16,492 bases of DNA from Amoebophrya sp. AT5.2 (taxonomy: Eukaryota; Sar; Dinophyceae; Syndiniales; Amoebophryaceae): positions 1 to 16,492 of the forward strand of contig RXOD01005014.1 in assembly GCA_005223375.1 (NCBI GenBank), read 5' to 3'. Shown piece by piece: positions 1 through 8,011 of the stretch (within the stretch, counting starts at the first letter, position 1; each line of letters opens with the position of its first letter). The notes beneath the pieces were generated by a model. The model worked only from the letters and a program-made list of their open reading frames with translations, made no database searches and was not told the origin of the DNA. The position numbers were made by a program, and so were the translations under genes.

Positions 1-171
1 TTCAATGGATATGTTTTGGCTTTTCTAATTGAGCTCTTCGGTACTAGCTTGCAAAACGTTTTTTTTTACGATAGAAAACTGCCCTAGAATCCTGCTGTTC
101 TCGATAGGCATCGACTCATGCCACTCTTCGCAGGCGTTTGGTTTGCGCTACTTTTCTACACGAGTAAATGC

Positions 172-1699
172 TTAGGCCGAGCCCTGTATGATTTTCCAAG
201 AATTGTATGGCATACTACGCCATCTCATATCGCCATAGGCGTCGTACTCCATGCACAGAATCTCACCGGCGTGTAGCTGGTGGCTGCATAGAGTTTATAA
301 ACATCAAAAAGTCTCATTCTGAGTCGGATTCTGCATACATTTGAGAAAGTACCCGCAAAGAACCACGCATCTTCCCCCCTCGTCTGCATGCGTTGCAGGT
401 GCCAAAATTGTATCTTCTCTCTGTTCTTGCGCCCGTTTTCCCATACAATCACTCCATGTTGTGTGCGCTATTGTCGGTCGCCTCGTGGTCGTTGATGTTT
501 TGCCACCGCTGGAAATCGCGCACCCGTTTCTCCAGGTCGTGTCTGATTCCCGTAGCAACGTCGTCCCGTCGGTGAAAGAACCCTTCAGCCCAGCCCGTGC
601 GCCCCTTTCGCACCCCGGATACGCCCTCGGGATACAAGCTTAAGATGCCGCAGCCCGGCGACCTGAATTTGTGGTAAAGTTGCGTAGCCATATAAGCATC
701 CTCCCTCGATAAGCGTGGTCTGATCGTTATGGTAATCACCACTAGCAGCAGTATTGAAATCGATCAATAAGCACGACTCGCTCTGCAAGTATCCTCTCGC
801 CGCGAGCTCCGACGACGGGATGAACGCGCAGCCGGCAACGCGCAAGGCAGCTCCATCGCCTGGCTCGCTCTCGCGCGCATGGAGCAGCAGGTAGTCAAAG
901 TCGTCCGTCGTGTAATTGCTCCCGTTGGACCTGAAAAAAGAAGAGATCAGTGGGGGGATGCTAGGCGCAGAGCGGAAGCAGGTCGGCAAATCATATGCAA
1001 ACACACGTACCGGCGCAGGCAGACCCGCAAGCCGAGCGGAGTCGTTCCTTCGCGACGCCACGCCAGGACCTTCTCCTGGATCCTGCACTTGTACTCCGGC
1101 GCGTGGACGAGAAAGATACTCCCGTCGACGGCGTCGAATTCGCTGCGCGATGCTTCGTAGCAGACGCCGCTGCCTTCCAGCATGGAGTAGAACTCCGCTC
1201 TTGCTTCGGCCTCCACCAGTGTCGCCGTCGAGTACACAAAACTGCGGCTGGGATTGCGGTACAGGGTCGAGAACTGGGACTCCCAAACGGCGAACAGTTT
1301 CAGCCCGAGCTCGCAGCGCTTGCAATTCCAAAGCTCGGAGCGCGTATCGAATCGCTGGTAGTCGTTGTGCTGGTGCACGAGGTGAACGAAGACGTCATCC
1401 GATTCGAGCAAGCTGAACCCGACCAAAACCACCCCATGGAGCTCGGCCTTTTTGTTCCTCAGAATGTATTTGATCTTGCGCTGCCACGATGAGTTCCGGG
1501 CTGCCGTCGCTTTGATCTGGAGCGGCAGCCATTTACTGGCTTGAGATTCCCATTGCTTTTGCGCTGGTAGCACCTGCTTCGGCGAGACGAATGCATCAGC
1601 ACGTAGCTCATGACCACGAAGAAAGTGAAGCTCAGACCCTAGAAGCTCCTCCAGACTCGCAGCAGCTGTGCTCTCAATCCTTCTCGGTACCGTACCCAT
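172..1699 (-). CDS. Gene E: PD-(D/E)XK nuclease-like protein, 394 aa, four exons
   Basis: Exons (minus strand): 1699-1011, 930-730, 671-451 and 245-172, with TAA at 174-172. They total 395 codons and stay in one frame. Intron 1 (1010-931, 80 nt) is GT-AG with a TTTTTTCAG acceptor. Introns 2 and 3 lie between direct repeats TTACCA and CATGGAGT, each kept once. The ATG at 1699 is the first in the frame. Residues 33-63 read RAD, then WLPLQIKAT; Asp35 followed by Gln61-x-Lys63 resembles a PD-(D/E)XK core in which Glu is Gln. The later segments QEKV (208-211), FDYLLL (241-246) and FIPSSELAARGYL (266-278) also match, as I recall them, uncharacterised proteins of algae and oomycetes with this two-part layout. 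A nuclease fold is an inference; activity is unproven. No signal peptide or membrane segment is visible. Confidence 0.75.
246..450 (-). mobile_element. Gene E intron 3: 205-nt intron flanked by an 8-bp direct repeat
   Basis: CATGGAGT occurs at 458-451 and 253-246 (minus strand). Joining at the repeat turns ...AHNME-stop into ...AHNMEYDAYGDMRW..., which runs on to TAA at 174-172. The unspliced frame stops at once after the first copy (TGA), so the join adds a believable C-terminus of about 25 residues. The ends are not GT-AG in any placement and I see no clear inverted terminal repeat. Confidence 0.65.
672..729 (-). mobile_element. Gene E intron 2: 58-nt direct-repeat-flanked intron
   Basis: The hexamer TTACCA occurs at 735-730 and 677-672 (minus strand). 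Removing one copy plus the 52 nt between joins ...SGDYH to KFRSPGC in frame and moves from the frame of exon 2 to that of exon 3. No placement of the junction within the repeat gives GT-AG. The element is too short to show clear inverted ends. An uncorrected frameshift or sequencing error is the main alternative. Confidence 0.6.
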
Positions 1700-2504
1700 G
1701 CTAGCCTATCGAAGACGTGTGTTCGAGACGGAGCCTCTACCTAGCACGTGAGAGAAGATCAAAAATCCTACCCGGGATCGGTCTACCTGAAGGCGTTTGT
1801 GTGGCGCTTCGTTGTGGTCGATTGTTCCGTGAGTGCGACAAGGAACTACGTACACCAGGGCAATTCGTTACCGATCGCAAGCACCCGCTCGACACTCTTC
1901 TGTCTGCACCACACCGACGACAATTCCTAATCCCAACAGGACCGACCCATGGTGAATAGCGTAAGTACATGGTAGCCACAACATAGCAGCAGCAGCACCA
2001 CGGAACATGAGTAGGTAGAACCATCTTAGCGCAAAGCAATGGCCTTCGCATCCGGACCTCCAGCTTTCCGGCGCGGCGTTCCGACACGAATCCGTGACCA
2101 CCAACGCCGGCCCCACCACTCCTTTTGGCCTAAATATAGTTATCCTACTTACCACTACTCCTATCAATAAAAAAAAATCATCACAGCATCAGCATCGTGA
2201 TCATCGACATCGGCGCCTGCGTTTGCTTTGGGTTGAGCACCTGAATTTGTTTGGTTTATTTATTGATTGGTTGGTTAATCAGCCTGTTGAAAGGCATTAG
2301 TTTACATACCGGAAAATTTTTTACTTCGGTAAAATTTACGTCGATTTGGTGGTGTAACTGCAGCAAGAGTCAATCACTGCCAAAATCGCGTGAAACCCAG
2401 ACACCTCACCAACCCACGGTCACTGACACAGGGAGGAGAGGGCAGGAGAATCACCTACACACTGCACTCGGTCACTGACACTGTGCGAGATGTGTAGAAT
2501 TACG
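1700..2504. other. Intergenic region between genes D and E
   Basis: I find no coding exon that I can support here on either strand. The sequence is more A/T-rich around 2130-2350. GGTCACTGACAC occurs at 2418-2429 and 2470-2481, with a one-base variant at 2517-2528, so copies are spaced about 50 nt apart up to the 3' end of gene D. It must hold the 3' end of D and the 5' leader of E, but no promoter motif is convincing. Confidence 0.5.
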
Positions 2505-3494
2505 CTAAAGCTCACTGGTCATTGACACTGGAGCTGGTAGTAAAGAAGATGGAGCGAATTTCCTTTGGTTAACGAAACGCGGGAGTACTGCATCACGTGG
2601 ATGAACTTCCGGTCGGCCAGCGGGGCTGAATTTGAGTCGCTGGACGACCGGGAGTACTGAATTTAATATCACAGCTGCGGCACAAGATGTCAAATCGGCT
2701 ATAGTAAATCGTACCCGAATTTCCTTTGGTTTCAGCTGCGGCACGAAGATGAACTCTCGATCACAAAGCGGGACGGCGAGGCGGTAGCGCGTGCCGACGT
2801 CGCGATCCGAGCTCCTCGGCACCAGGCTCAGCTGCAGAAAGCGCGCACTCGGCACCCACTTATCACCGCAAAAAACCGGCGAAACAACCTGCAGAAAGCT
2901 AGACACGGACAGCGCGCGCGCCGCAAACCGCCCGTCGTAGCGGCCCTTGTGCACTTCTACCGTTGGACCTCCGACACTGGGTTCGCTGGTGCCCGTCTTC
3001 GCGCCCCTGCGCCTGTTCGGCGGCAGGTGTACATCTTCAACCTCAGCCCCCCTCGTCGAGGCCCCGTTCGAGACGACGTCCTCCTGCTCCCCGACGAGGA
3101 CTCCGCCTGCATCTTCCACCGCTGCAGACGTCTCATCATGGCCCCCATGACCATGCAACCGCGAAGGACCAGCCTGGGCCCGTCGCGCGCTCTGCGCGGC
3201 CGCCCGGATGCCCGCGAGCGTCGGCGCGATTTCTCCCCCACCGGTCGACGCCAGCAGTTCGCGTCCGCCGAGGGTTTCGAACACGTAGTCCTTGAGTCGT
3301 GCCACGTGGAGGTACACCCCTTCATCCGGCGTTGGGTGGTAGCCCACGTTCGACAGCTGCGCGAGTTTGCGGAAGAAGAGGCCGCTCGACACCAGCTCAT
3401 GCTCGGACAGAAGCCGCGAGTCCCCGCCATCTTCCAAAAACAACTCGATCTGCACCGAGGCAGGCAGCGGGCGAGCCGTGGGGGCCGACATCAT
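2505..3494 (-). CDS. Gene D: protein of unknown function, C-terminus unresolved
   Basis: The frame opens at ATG 3494 (a second ATG follows directly) and is clearly coding, with G/C-rich third positions, down to about 2745. The N-terminus (SVQIELFLEDGG, then RLLSEHELVSSGLFFRKL) and the region ending in RYRLAVPLCDREFIF look globular. A low-complexity stretch rich in Ala, Gly, Glu and Arg lies at roughly residues 95-190. I do not recognise the family, and see no signal peptide or membrane segment. Beyond 2755 several direct repeats offer rival intron junctions. The unspliced frame ends at 2505. Joining at AGTTCATC (2755-2748 and 2607-2600) ends at 2519. Joining at the 16-nt repeat (2731-2716 and 2570-2555) or at TTTACTA (2708-2702 and 2544-2538) ends at 2512. 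Only transcript data can choose between them. Confidence 0.6.
   Translation of the reverse strand: MMSAPTARPLPASVQIELFLEDGGDSRLLSEHELVSSGLFFRKLAQLSNVGYHPTPDEGVYLHVARLKDYVFETLGGRELLASTGGGEIAPTLAGIRAAAQSARRAQAGPSRLHGHGGHDETSAAVEDAGGVLVGEQEDVVSNGASTRGAEVEDVHLPPNRRRGAKTGTSEPSVGGPTVEVHKGRYDGRFAARALSVSSFLQVVSPVFCGDKWVPSARFLQLSLVPRSSDRDVGTRYRLAVPLCDREFIFVPQLKPKEIRVRFTIADLTSCAAAVILNSVLPVVQRLKFSPAGRPEVHPRDAVLPRFVNQRKFAPSSLLPAPVSMTSEL
2555..2755 (-). repeat. Nested direct repeats at the 3' end of gene D
   Basis: On the minus strand, AGTTCATC (2755, 2607), GTGCCGCAGCTG (2744, 2683), AACCAAAGGAAATTCG (2731, 2570) and CAGTACTCCCG (2659, 2590) each occur twice. Segments 2755-2716 and 2607-2555 align as a diverged duplication: both run AGTTCATC, CGTG, GCAG, then the 16-mer. 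In translation REFIFVPQ parallels RKFIHVMQ in another frame. Confidence 0.7.
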
Positions 3495-3865
3495 CGATAG
3501 CCACGCATGTCATCAACGATGGCGGGCCGCTCAAAGGCCATCGATTTGGTCGTTGTATATTCAATTGATATTGAATCCCCCTCCCCGAAAGTTAGTTATA
3601 GCTCTACCTCGTTTGCACGTCGCTGTCGTTCGCATTGTACTTCCAGATCCACAGCAAACGCGGTGCTGAGATTGAGAGCTTTATTGGGGCATGTGCGGTT
3701 TTTCATGATTTTCGGAGGTGCCGTCGACCATTTTGCTGGCCTGATTTTTGCATGCGGCGCGCGTTTCTGGTCCCCTCAATATCATTCGTGGCCCTCACTG
3801 CTACCTCACTCGTTTGATGAGTTCTTCCGTCATCTCCTGTTGCAAGAGGATGTGCGTCCGCCGCA

Positions 3866-4498
3866 ATGCTGACCCTGCCTGGAGTTTCCGTGCTTTTACT
3901 GCGCGCAACACGGCGCCCAGTCAGATCAGCGGCAGCCCGCCGCCAGCTACTCGAGGCCCTCTTTTTTCTGGTCCTTTCCGTTCGTTTACTCTACAGCAAG
4001 ATTGGGAAACCGGTCTACGTGTCAGAATTGCTTCGTGAAACGTTGTCGCATTCTGTCGGTGTCGACCGTCATCAACTATCGTCGCTGTTTTTCTCAAAAA
4101 AAGTGAGTGCCACCCTCCTGCAGGAGCGAGGGGGCTTTCATCGTATTTTCGCTGTCATTTACAGTTTTCCTTTTCGGTTCAAAAATGAAAATCAATATAA
4201 GTAGCCCAAAATCAGCAGTTACTGTTCGGTGGGAGTTCGAGTTGGGCTGGAAGCACACGCACAGGAACGAAACTTCGCAAGCCCGCATCCTACACTTTCT
4301 TAGCTGATTTTGTCTCTTCGTTTATTTTTGCAGTCGATATTTTCGCTACCTCCAACTATATTCTCAAGCTTCAAACAAAAACTGAAAGGATGGTCCTTCA
4401 CCTTCGCCATGGTCCTTCGCCTCAAAAATCAGAGGGAAGCGCCCCATGATCCCTTCAGCAGCACTCCCCCCAAAAAAATTGATGGAAGCGCCCCATGA
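3866..4498 (+). CDS. Gene F: possible small two-exon gene, 133 aa, unknown function
   Basis: Exon 1 (3866-4102) starts at ATG and gives 79 residues with a hydrophobic stretch at 29-43 (LEALFFLVLSVRLLY) and a sensible segment SKIGKPVYVSELLRETL. It ends AAAAAA|GTGAGT, a good donor. A strong acceptor, TTTATTTTTGCAG, ends at 4333. Joining there keeps the frame and reaches TGA at 4498. The 231-nt intron is therefore GT-AG. The product resembles nothing I know; one membrane segment or signal anchor is possible. It points towards gene C and stops 50 bp from that gene's stop codon, a normal convergent layout. The short second exon runs into local repeats, so the C-terminus is doubtful. It could also be a chance reading frame. 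Confidence 0.35.
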
Positions 4499-4513
4499 TC
4501 CCTTCAGCAGCAC
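4435..4513. repeat. 30-nt direct repeat, period 49
   Basis: A 30-nt unit starting GGAAGCGCCCCATGATCCC occurs at 4435-4464 and again, unchanged, at 4484-4513. The 19-nt spacer is C/A-rich. It lies between the stop codons of convergent genes F and C and covers the last residues of F. Confidence 0.9.
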
Positions 4514-4520
4514 CTCCATC

Positions 4521-4567
4521 CTACCATCCGTCCGTCAGCCAGCAGCACCTACCATCCGTCCGTCAGC
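4521..4567. repeat. 19-nt direct repeat, period 28, at the gene C stop
   Basis: CTACCATCCGTCCGTCAGC occurs at 4521-4539 and 4549-4567. The second copy encodes, on the minus strand, the last residues and TAG stop of gene C (LTDGW-stop); the first repeats the same codons just past the stop. Confidence 0.9.
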
Positions 4568-7371
4568 GCGTCCTCATCCATGGGCCAGTAGGAGAACTGG
4601 GTTTCTTCCTCCTCGCCCCTTCTTCTATCCACTGTTCTATCCCCTTCCTCCCCCTGCTCGTCTCCATGATCCGTCGTGAAGGTGATGGTTGTCATTCCCG
4701 GCTCCTTTGGGCCCCGGTCGTTCTGGGAAGTAGTATCTTGTCGCCCGCCCGATCCCGTGCTCGTGGTTGTCAATCCCGTCGTCGTCGACGTGCTGGACCC
4801 CGGACCGTAGGGGTCCGGGTAGTGATCCTTGCAATACTTCAGCCCCGGGGCCTCGTAGGCGATCACCACCGCAGGGCAGAGGTCCAGTATGCAACTGTTC
4901 GGAGCCTCCTTGTGCACGGTGTTTTAGAAGAGAGACAAAAAATGGGGGCCTCGTCCTCATCTCAAGAGAAGACAGCGACCATAGCCGACAGAACTGATGC
5001 TAGAGACGAGACCGGACATGGGTATGGCGGATAGAGCAGCACTCTGAGACTCAACGCCAGTGGGACGGAACCACTTCTAATGGCCAAACCACTTCTAATG
5101 GCCGAACCGCCATGGCCTCGCGATATGTGAGTCCCTGACTACAGAAGTGAGGGACGACCACTGCCCCCCCCACCATATTACTGACAATGGACCAAAGAAG
5201 ACCCTTGACGGCTGATACTGATAGCTCACATTTTTTGCATCGCCTTAACACTCGAGCGCGCAGCCCCAGTACACCGCAATCGCGCTCACGGCGACGGCGC
5301 CCTCACACCTCGTCCGCGGCGGCGTCGCGACGAGGGTTCCAGCTGGTGCTGAGGGAGCAGGCTGCTGCGCCCCGTGACTGTGATCCCGGGAGCTCTTCGC
5401 GAGCGCCGTGCCGTCGACGGAGGAACTAGAGGACTTGACACTCGTGGAGTGACTCGAAGAGGACGAAGAGCTCTGAGGCCGCCGGCGCGACAAAAACACC
5501 AGCCGCGTATCCATGTCCGACGGGCGGTCCTCAACCTCATCACCGTCCGCGGTGTGCCAGTCCTGCTCGGATCTTCCCTGTAAAGTTCAAATTTCATCGG
5601 AGTAGCTTCCCGTCACACTAGTACACAAACAGCAGGAAAATTTAATCGACACGAAGACGTAGACGAAAGTCAAACATATAAAAAAGTTTCTTGGACGTCG
5701 AGGGATCGATATATAAGCACCTTCAGCTTCAGTTGCAGCAGAGGGCGCTTGTGGGCAGCGGTGAGTTGTTCATCCTGCGGAAACATGAGGGCTCCGTAAG
5801 TGTCCACAAACGTGCGCAAATCGTGGGCCAGCATTTCCTCATCGTGGAACAAGTTCGGCACGACAAGCGAGAATTTACAACCAGAAAAAACCCCCCTCTG
5901 ATGAGCTATACTATTGACTGGTCCTTGACTACCAACCTACAGTACAGTTTTGAGCCCCACAACGACCTATTCTTGCGACGGACTTTAAGAACTTTGACAC
6001 AACTTCTGACGGCAACTACACTGCCCCTGACTCTGTCTCCACCGACGAGACCTAGAGTACTTGCATCGCTGCTATCCATCGTGGAACCGGTGCTGGACTC
6101 TGAGGGGAGCGGTCTTCTCCTGTGCGTAACGGTGCCCGGCTTCGCGAGCCGTGTTAACCAGAGCAGCCTCGTCATGCTTTCCAACGTCTCCGTCGGCGGC
6201 AGCTCGCCATACACCTGAGAGATTCGATTGAACTTGACCAACCATATGTACTACATTTCCCCCAATTATATTCTTTCAGTCTATCAATGCATTGTGCGTG
6301 ATTGCTACGCGGTTCGATTTCTTTTTTTTTTCGTTGTCCGGATCCGACATGGCATCCAACATGCGACTTTCTCCGACGGTCGTGCACGAGTACCTGTGGA
6401 TCCGACGCGAATTGGCTCCTCGTGATCAGGGCGTTTTGCTGTCTCCCGGGATTTCTGCTGCATCCGGGGAGGAGGACGGCTTCTTTGTTCCGACCGACCT
6501 GCCAGTCCGTCAGTTCCTCCTGCAAGGACCCATCTTCCTGCAGGAGGAAATCAGCCAGTCGCAGAGCGCAGCCGACGTCGGCCACAAAGTCTCCAGCTGT
6601 ATTTAGAAGAGAGACAAAAAATAGTGAGTTATAGGGTCCGATGCTTTGGTTTTATTGTCACGGCGATTTTCAACATAGGGTCCCACACCAAGTAGCATGC
6701 TGGTGTCTCCTTTCGAGCTATTGAAGCCAGCCGCATCCTGCGTCGATGATCCTACCTGGTACCTGAGGACAGAGGACGCAAATTCGACCCCCCAAGAGAC
6801 GACGGGAGGGGTACCTGAGGCCTACAGCTGCTAGAAGACATCACTACTATGAGTTTGACGCACGAAGCTAGACCACACCCGCGGGGCGAGTGTTCGCAGA
6901 CAAGAAGCGAGCGCGAAGCTACTCTCTCATACTCAATCGATCCACTAGATCCAGATTATAGCGAAACCGAAAAACAAAGTATCTATATAACTCCCGGTCG
7001 GAGTGAGGGTCTGCCTCGCATCGATCTGGTGATCGAATTCCAAACCCTGAGCTGAAATCATCGATTTTTTGTAGCTTTAATATTCCAGTAGCCGCCTCCA
7101 CTTCCGCCAGCCATTCGCGGTCCCGGTCCCGCTGCAGCCGGGCGATGTCGCGCCGCCAGTCGCTGTTCAGAGTCCCCAAAGCGATCAGGGAGGGATCGTA
7201 CGGCGGGACGAAGTCAAGAAGCGATGGAGGTTCCTCGTCGCGCGGCATGAGCATGCAGGGAGGGGCAGGAGAACTGCGAAGATGGAGCGCAGTGCCCGGA
7301 GGAGGACACGGACTGTTCATCAGGCTGAGCACGACGCCAGCAGCATCCAGCACACGACCCAGAGACGGCAT
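4549..7371 (-). CDS. Gene C: unknown protein, 493 aa, six exons
   Basis: Exons: 7371-7084, 6591-6394, 6214-6043, 5860-5721, 5577-5251 and 4905-4549; they sum to 494 codons. Introns 2 (6393-6215) and 4 (5720-5578) are GT-AG (CAG|GTACTC...TCTCAG and AAG|GTGCTT...TTACAG). Introns 1, 3 and 5 lie between direct repeats CTGGA, GTCG and GAG, each of which keeps the frame. Start ATG 7371 gives MPSLGRVLDAAGVV. Exon 1 ends in a charged, probably helical segment (DWRRDIARLQRDRDREWLAE). Exons 3-4 contain LFHDEEMLAHDLRTFVDTYG. Exon 5 has serine runs and exon 6 a Cys-containing segment (NSCILDLCP, KYCKDHYPDPYG) followed by a Thr/Ser- and Glu-rich tail. I recognise no family and suggest no function. Junctions 3 and 5 rest on very short repeats and are least certain. 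Confidence 0.65.
4923..4943 (-). repeat. 21-nt sequence shared by the 3' ends of two gene C introns (copy 1)
   Basis: These 21 nt are identical to 6602-6622. On the minus strand both are pyrimidine-rich (ATTTTTTGTCTCTCTTC...) and lie just upstream of an exon, as expected for the acceptor end of a shared intron family. Confidence 0.9.
5069..5103. repeat. Two 17-nt tandem units within gene C intron 5
   Basis: AACCACTTCTAATGGCC occurs at 5069-5085 and 5087-5103 (period 18), followed by a partial third copy (GAACCGCC). It is internal to the intron and outside any coding exon. Confidence 0.85.
5861..6042 (-). mobile_element. Gene C intron 3: direct-repeat-flanked, 182 nt
   Basis: GTCG at 6046-6043 and 5864-5861 joins ...STLGLV to VPNLFHDEE in frame. 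The left side can be read as a GT donor (GTCG|GTGGAG), but the right side has no AG. I see no clear inverted ends and no match to the other intron families, so the exact junction is the weakest of the set. Confidence 0.45.
6592..7083 (-). mobile_element. Gene C intron 1: introner-like, 492 nt
   Basis: CTGGA occurs at 7088-7084 and 6596-6592. Joining there gives ...VEAATG then DFVADVGCAL in frame. The left end ATATTAAAGCTACAAAAAAT and the right end read inward (TATTTAGAAGAGAGACAAAA, plus strand from 6600) are imperfect inverted repeats. The ends are not GT-AG when one repeat copy is kept, although the right copy is preceded by CAG. Confidence 0.7.
6602..6622 (-). repeat. 21-nt sequence shared by the 3' ends of two gene C introns (copy 2)
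   Basis: Identical to 4923-4943. It lies a few bases before the CTGGA repeat that ends gene C intron 1. Confidence 0.9.
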
Positions 7372-7788
7372 CTTCGATTTTTTGAAAGTACTAGTAAGTA
7401 CTCTGCACAAGCTACAACGCCCTAAACGATAACGAACCTACTTATCAAAAAGTATCTGCCAATAAATATAATCGATCATCAAGATCCGCCAGAAAACGCA
7501 CACGTCGATATGAAAGTAGCCACGCGGACCACGAAAATGTGTTCGAGGCCATACCTTTGAGGACACACGAAAATGAATCCATCCCAAACGCCGAAGTACA
7601 GAGTGATCATTTTTTGCCTAAGTATCTTTCTGAGATAGCACGGACGTCGGCAATCGGTCGAGCCGCTGAGCCGGATCTCGATTTTTTTCGTCCTGCGAAA
7701 ATAAATCCGCCTCAGCCTCTGCTGCTACGAAGCCGATTCCATTCTCAGTGCTTTGTTTCGATCACGATCGGTCGTCGGGAAAAAGAAA

Positions 7789-7873
7789 AACCTCTGTCAG
7801 TTTTTTGTGTTCGGTAAAAAAAACCTCTATCGGAGGGGTTCGTCGGTAAAACAACCTCTATCAGTTTTTTGTG
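7789..7873. repeat. Interleaved short tandem repeats downstream of gene B
   Basis: A 21-nt unit starting AACCTCTGTCAGTTTTTTGT at 7789-7809 recurs with one change at 7853-7873. Between them TCGGTAAAA, a short A-rich linker and CCTCTATC occur at 7811-7831 and 7843-7862. It lies about 140-220 bp past the gene B stop codon. Confidence 0.85.
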
Positions 7874-7883
7874 GTGTCAATGT

Positions 7884-7897
7884 CGATCGGCCGATCG
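7884..7897. repeat. 14-nt perfect palindrome
   Basis: CGATCGGCCGATCG is its own reverse complement. It directly follows the repeats downstream of gene B; a hairpin or protein site is possible but nothing else supports a role. Confidence 0.7.
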
Positions 7898-8011
7898 GCA
7901 TAGGATGGTAGCTCAATGCGTCAGCTCTTCCAAATCACCCCCGTCGAGGACCAGCACCAGCATAAATCAGGGTCAAATGGTCGCTCTCGCTAGATTTCTC
8001 GAATCAATCGG

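Larger units (their letters stand above)
4906..5250 (-). mobile_element. Gene C intron 5: introner-like, 345 nt
   Basis: GAG at 5253-5251 and 4908-4906 gives the only in-frame join to LEAPNSC. The element begins TGTTAAGGCGATGCAAAAAA. Its right end, read inward from the other side, carries TTTTAGAAGAGAGACAAAAA (plus strand from 4922), so the ends are imperfect inverted repeats centred on CAAAAAAT. The last 21 nt of the pyrimidine-rich end (4923-4943) are identical to the end of gene C intron 1. A CACAAG acceptor is also possible. Confidence 0.6.
7372..8011. other. Intergenic region between genes B and C
   Basis: No supported exon. The gene C leader is A/T-rich with several short T runs. Near the gene B end there are tandem units around 7789-7873 and a 14-nt palindrome at 7884-7897, described separately. 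No RNA gene is evident. Confidence 0.5.

Noticed and set aside
585..1331. 248-residue minus-strand reading frame
   Set aside because: It begins out of frame over gene E exon 1 and runs through intron 1 into the true frame of exon 2; the spliced gene E model explains the region.
2949..3500. 183-residue plus-strand frame antisense to gene D
   Set aside because: It mirrors the G/C-rich third-position frame of gene D; its composition (Arg/Pro-rich) is typical of an antisense shadow.
4495..5034. 179-residue plus-strand frame
   Set aside because: Antisense to gene C exon 6 and intron 5; no matching splice sites or recognisable sequence.
6292..6606. 104-residue plus-strand frame starting before MASNMRLSP
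   Set aside because: Looks protein-like, but it lies antisense to gene C exon 2 and intron 2, and the minus-strand exon fits both neighbouring exons in frame.
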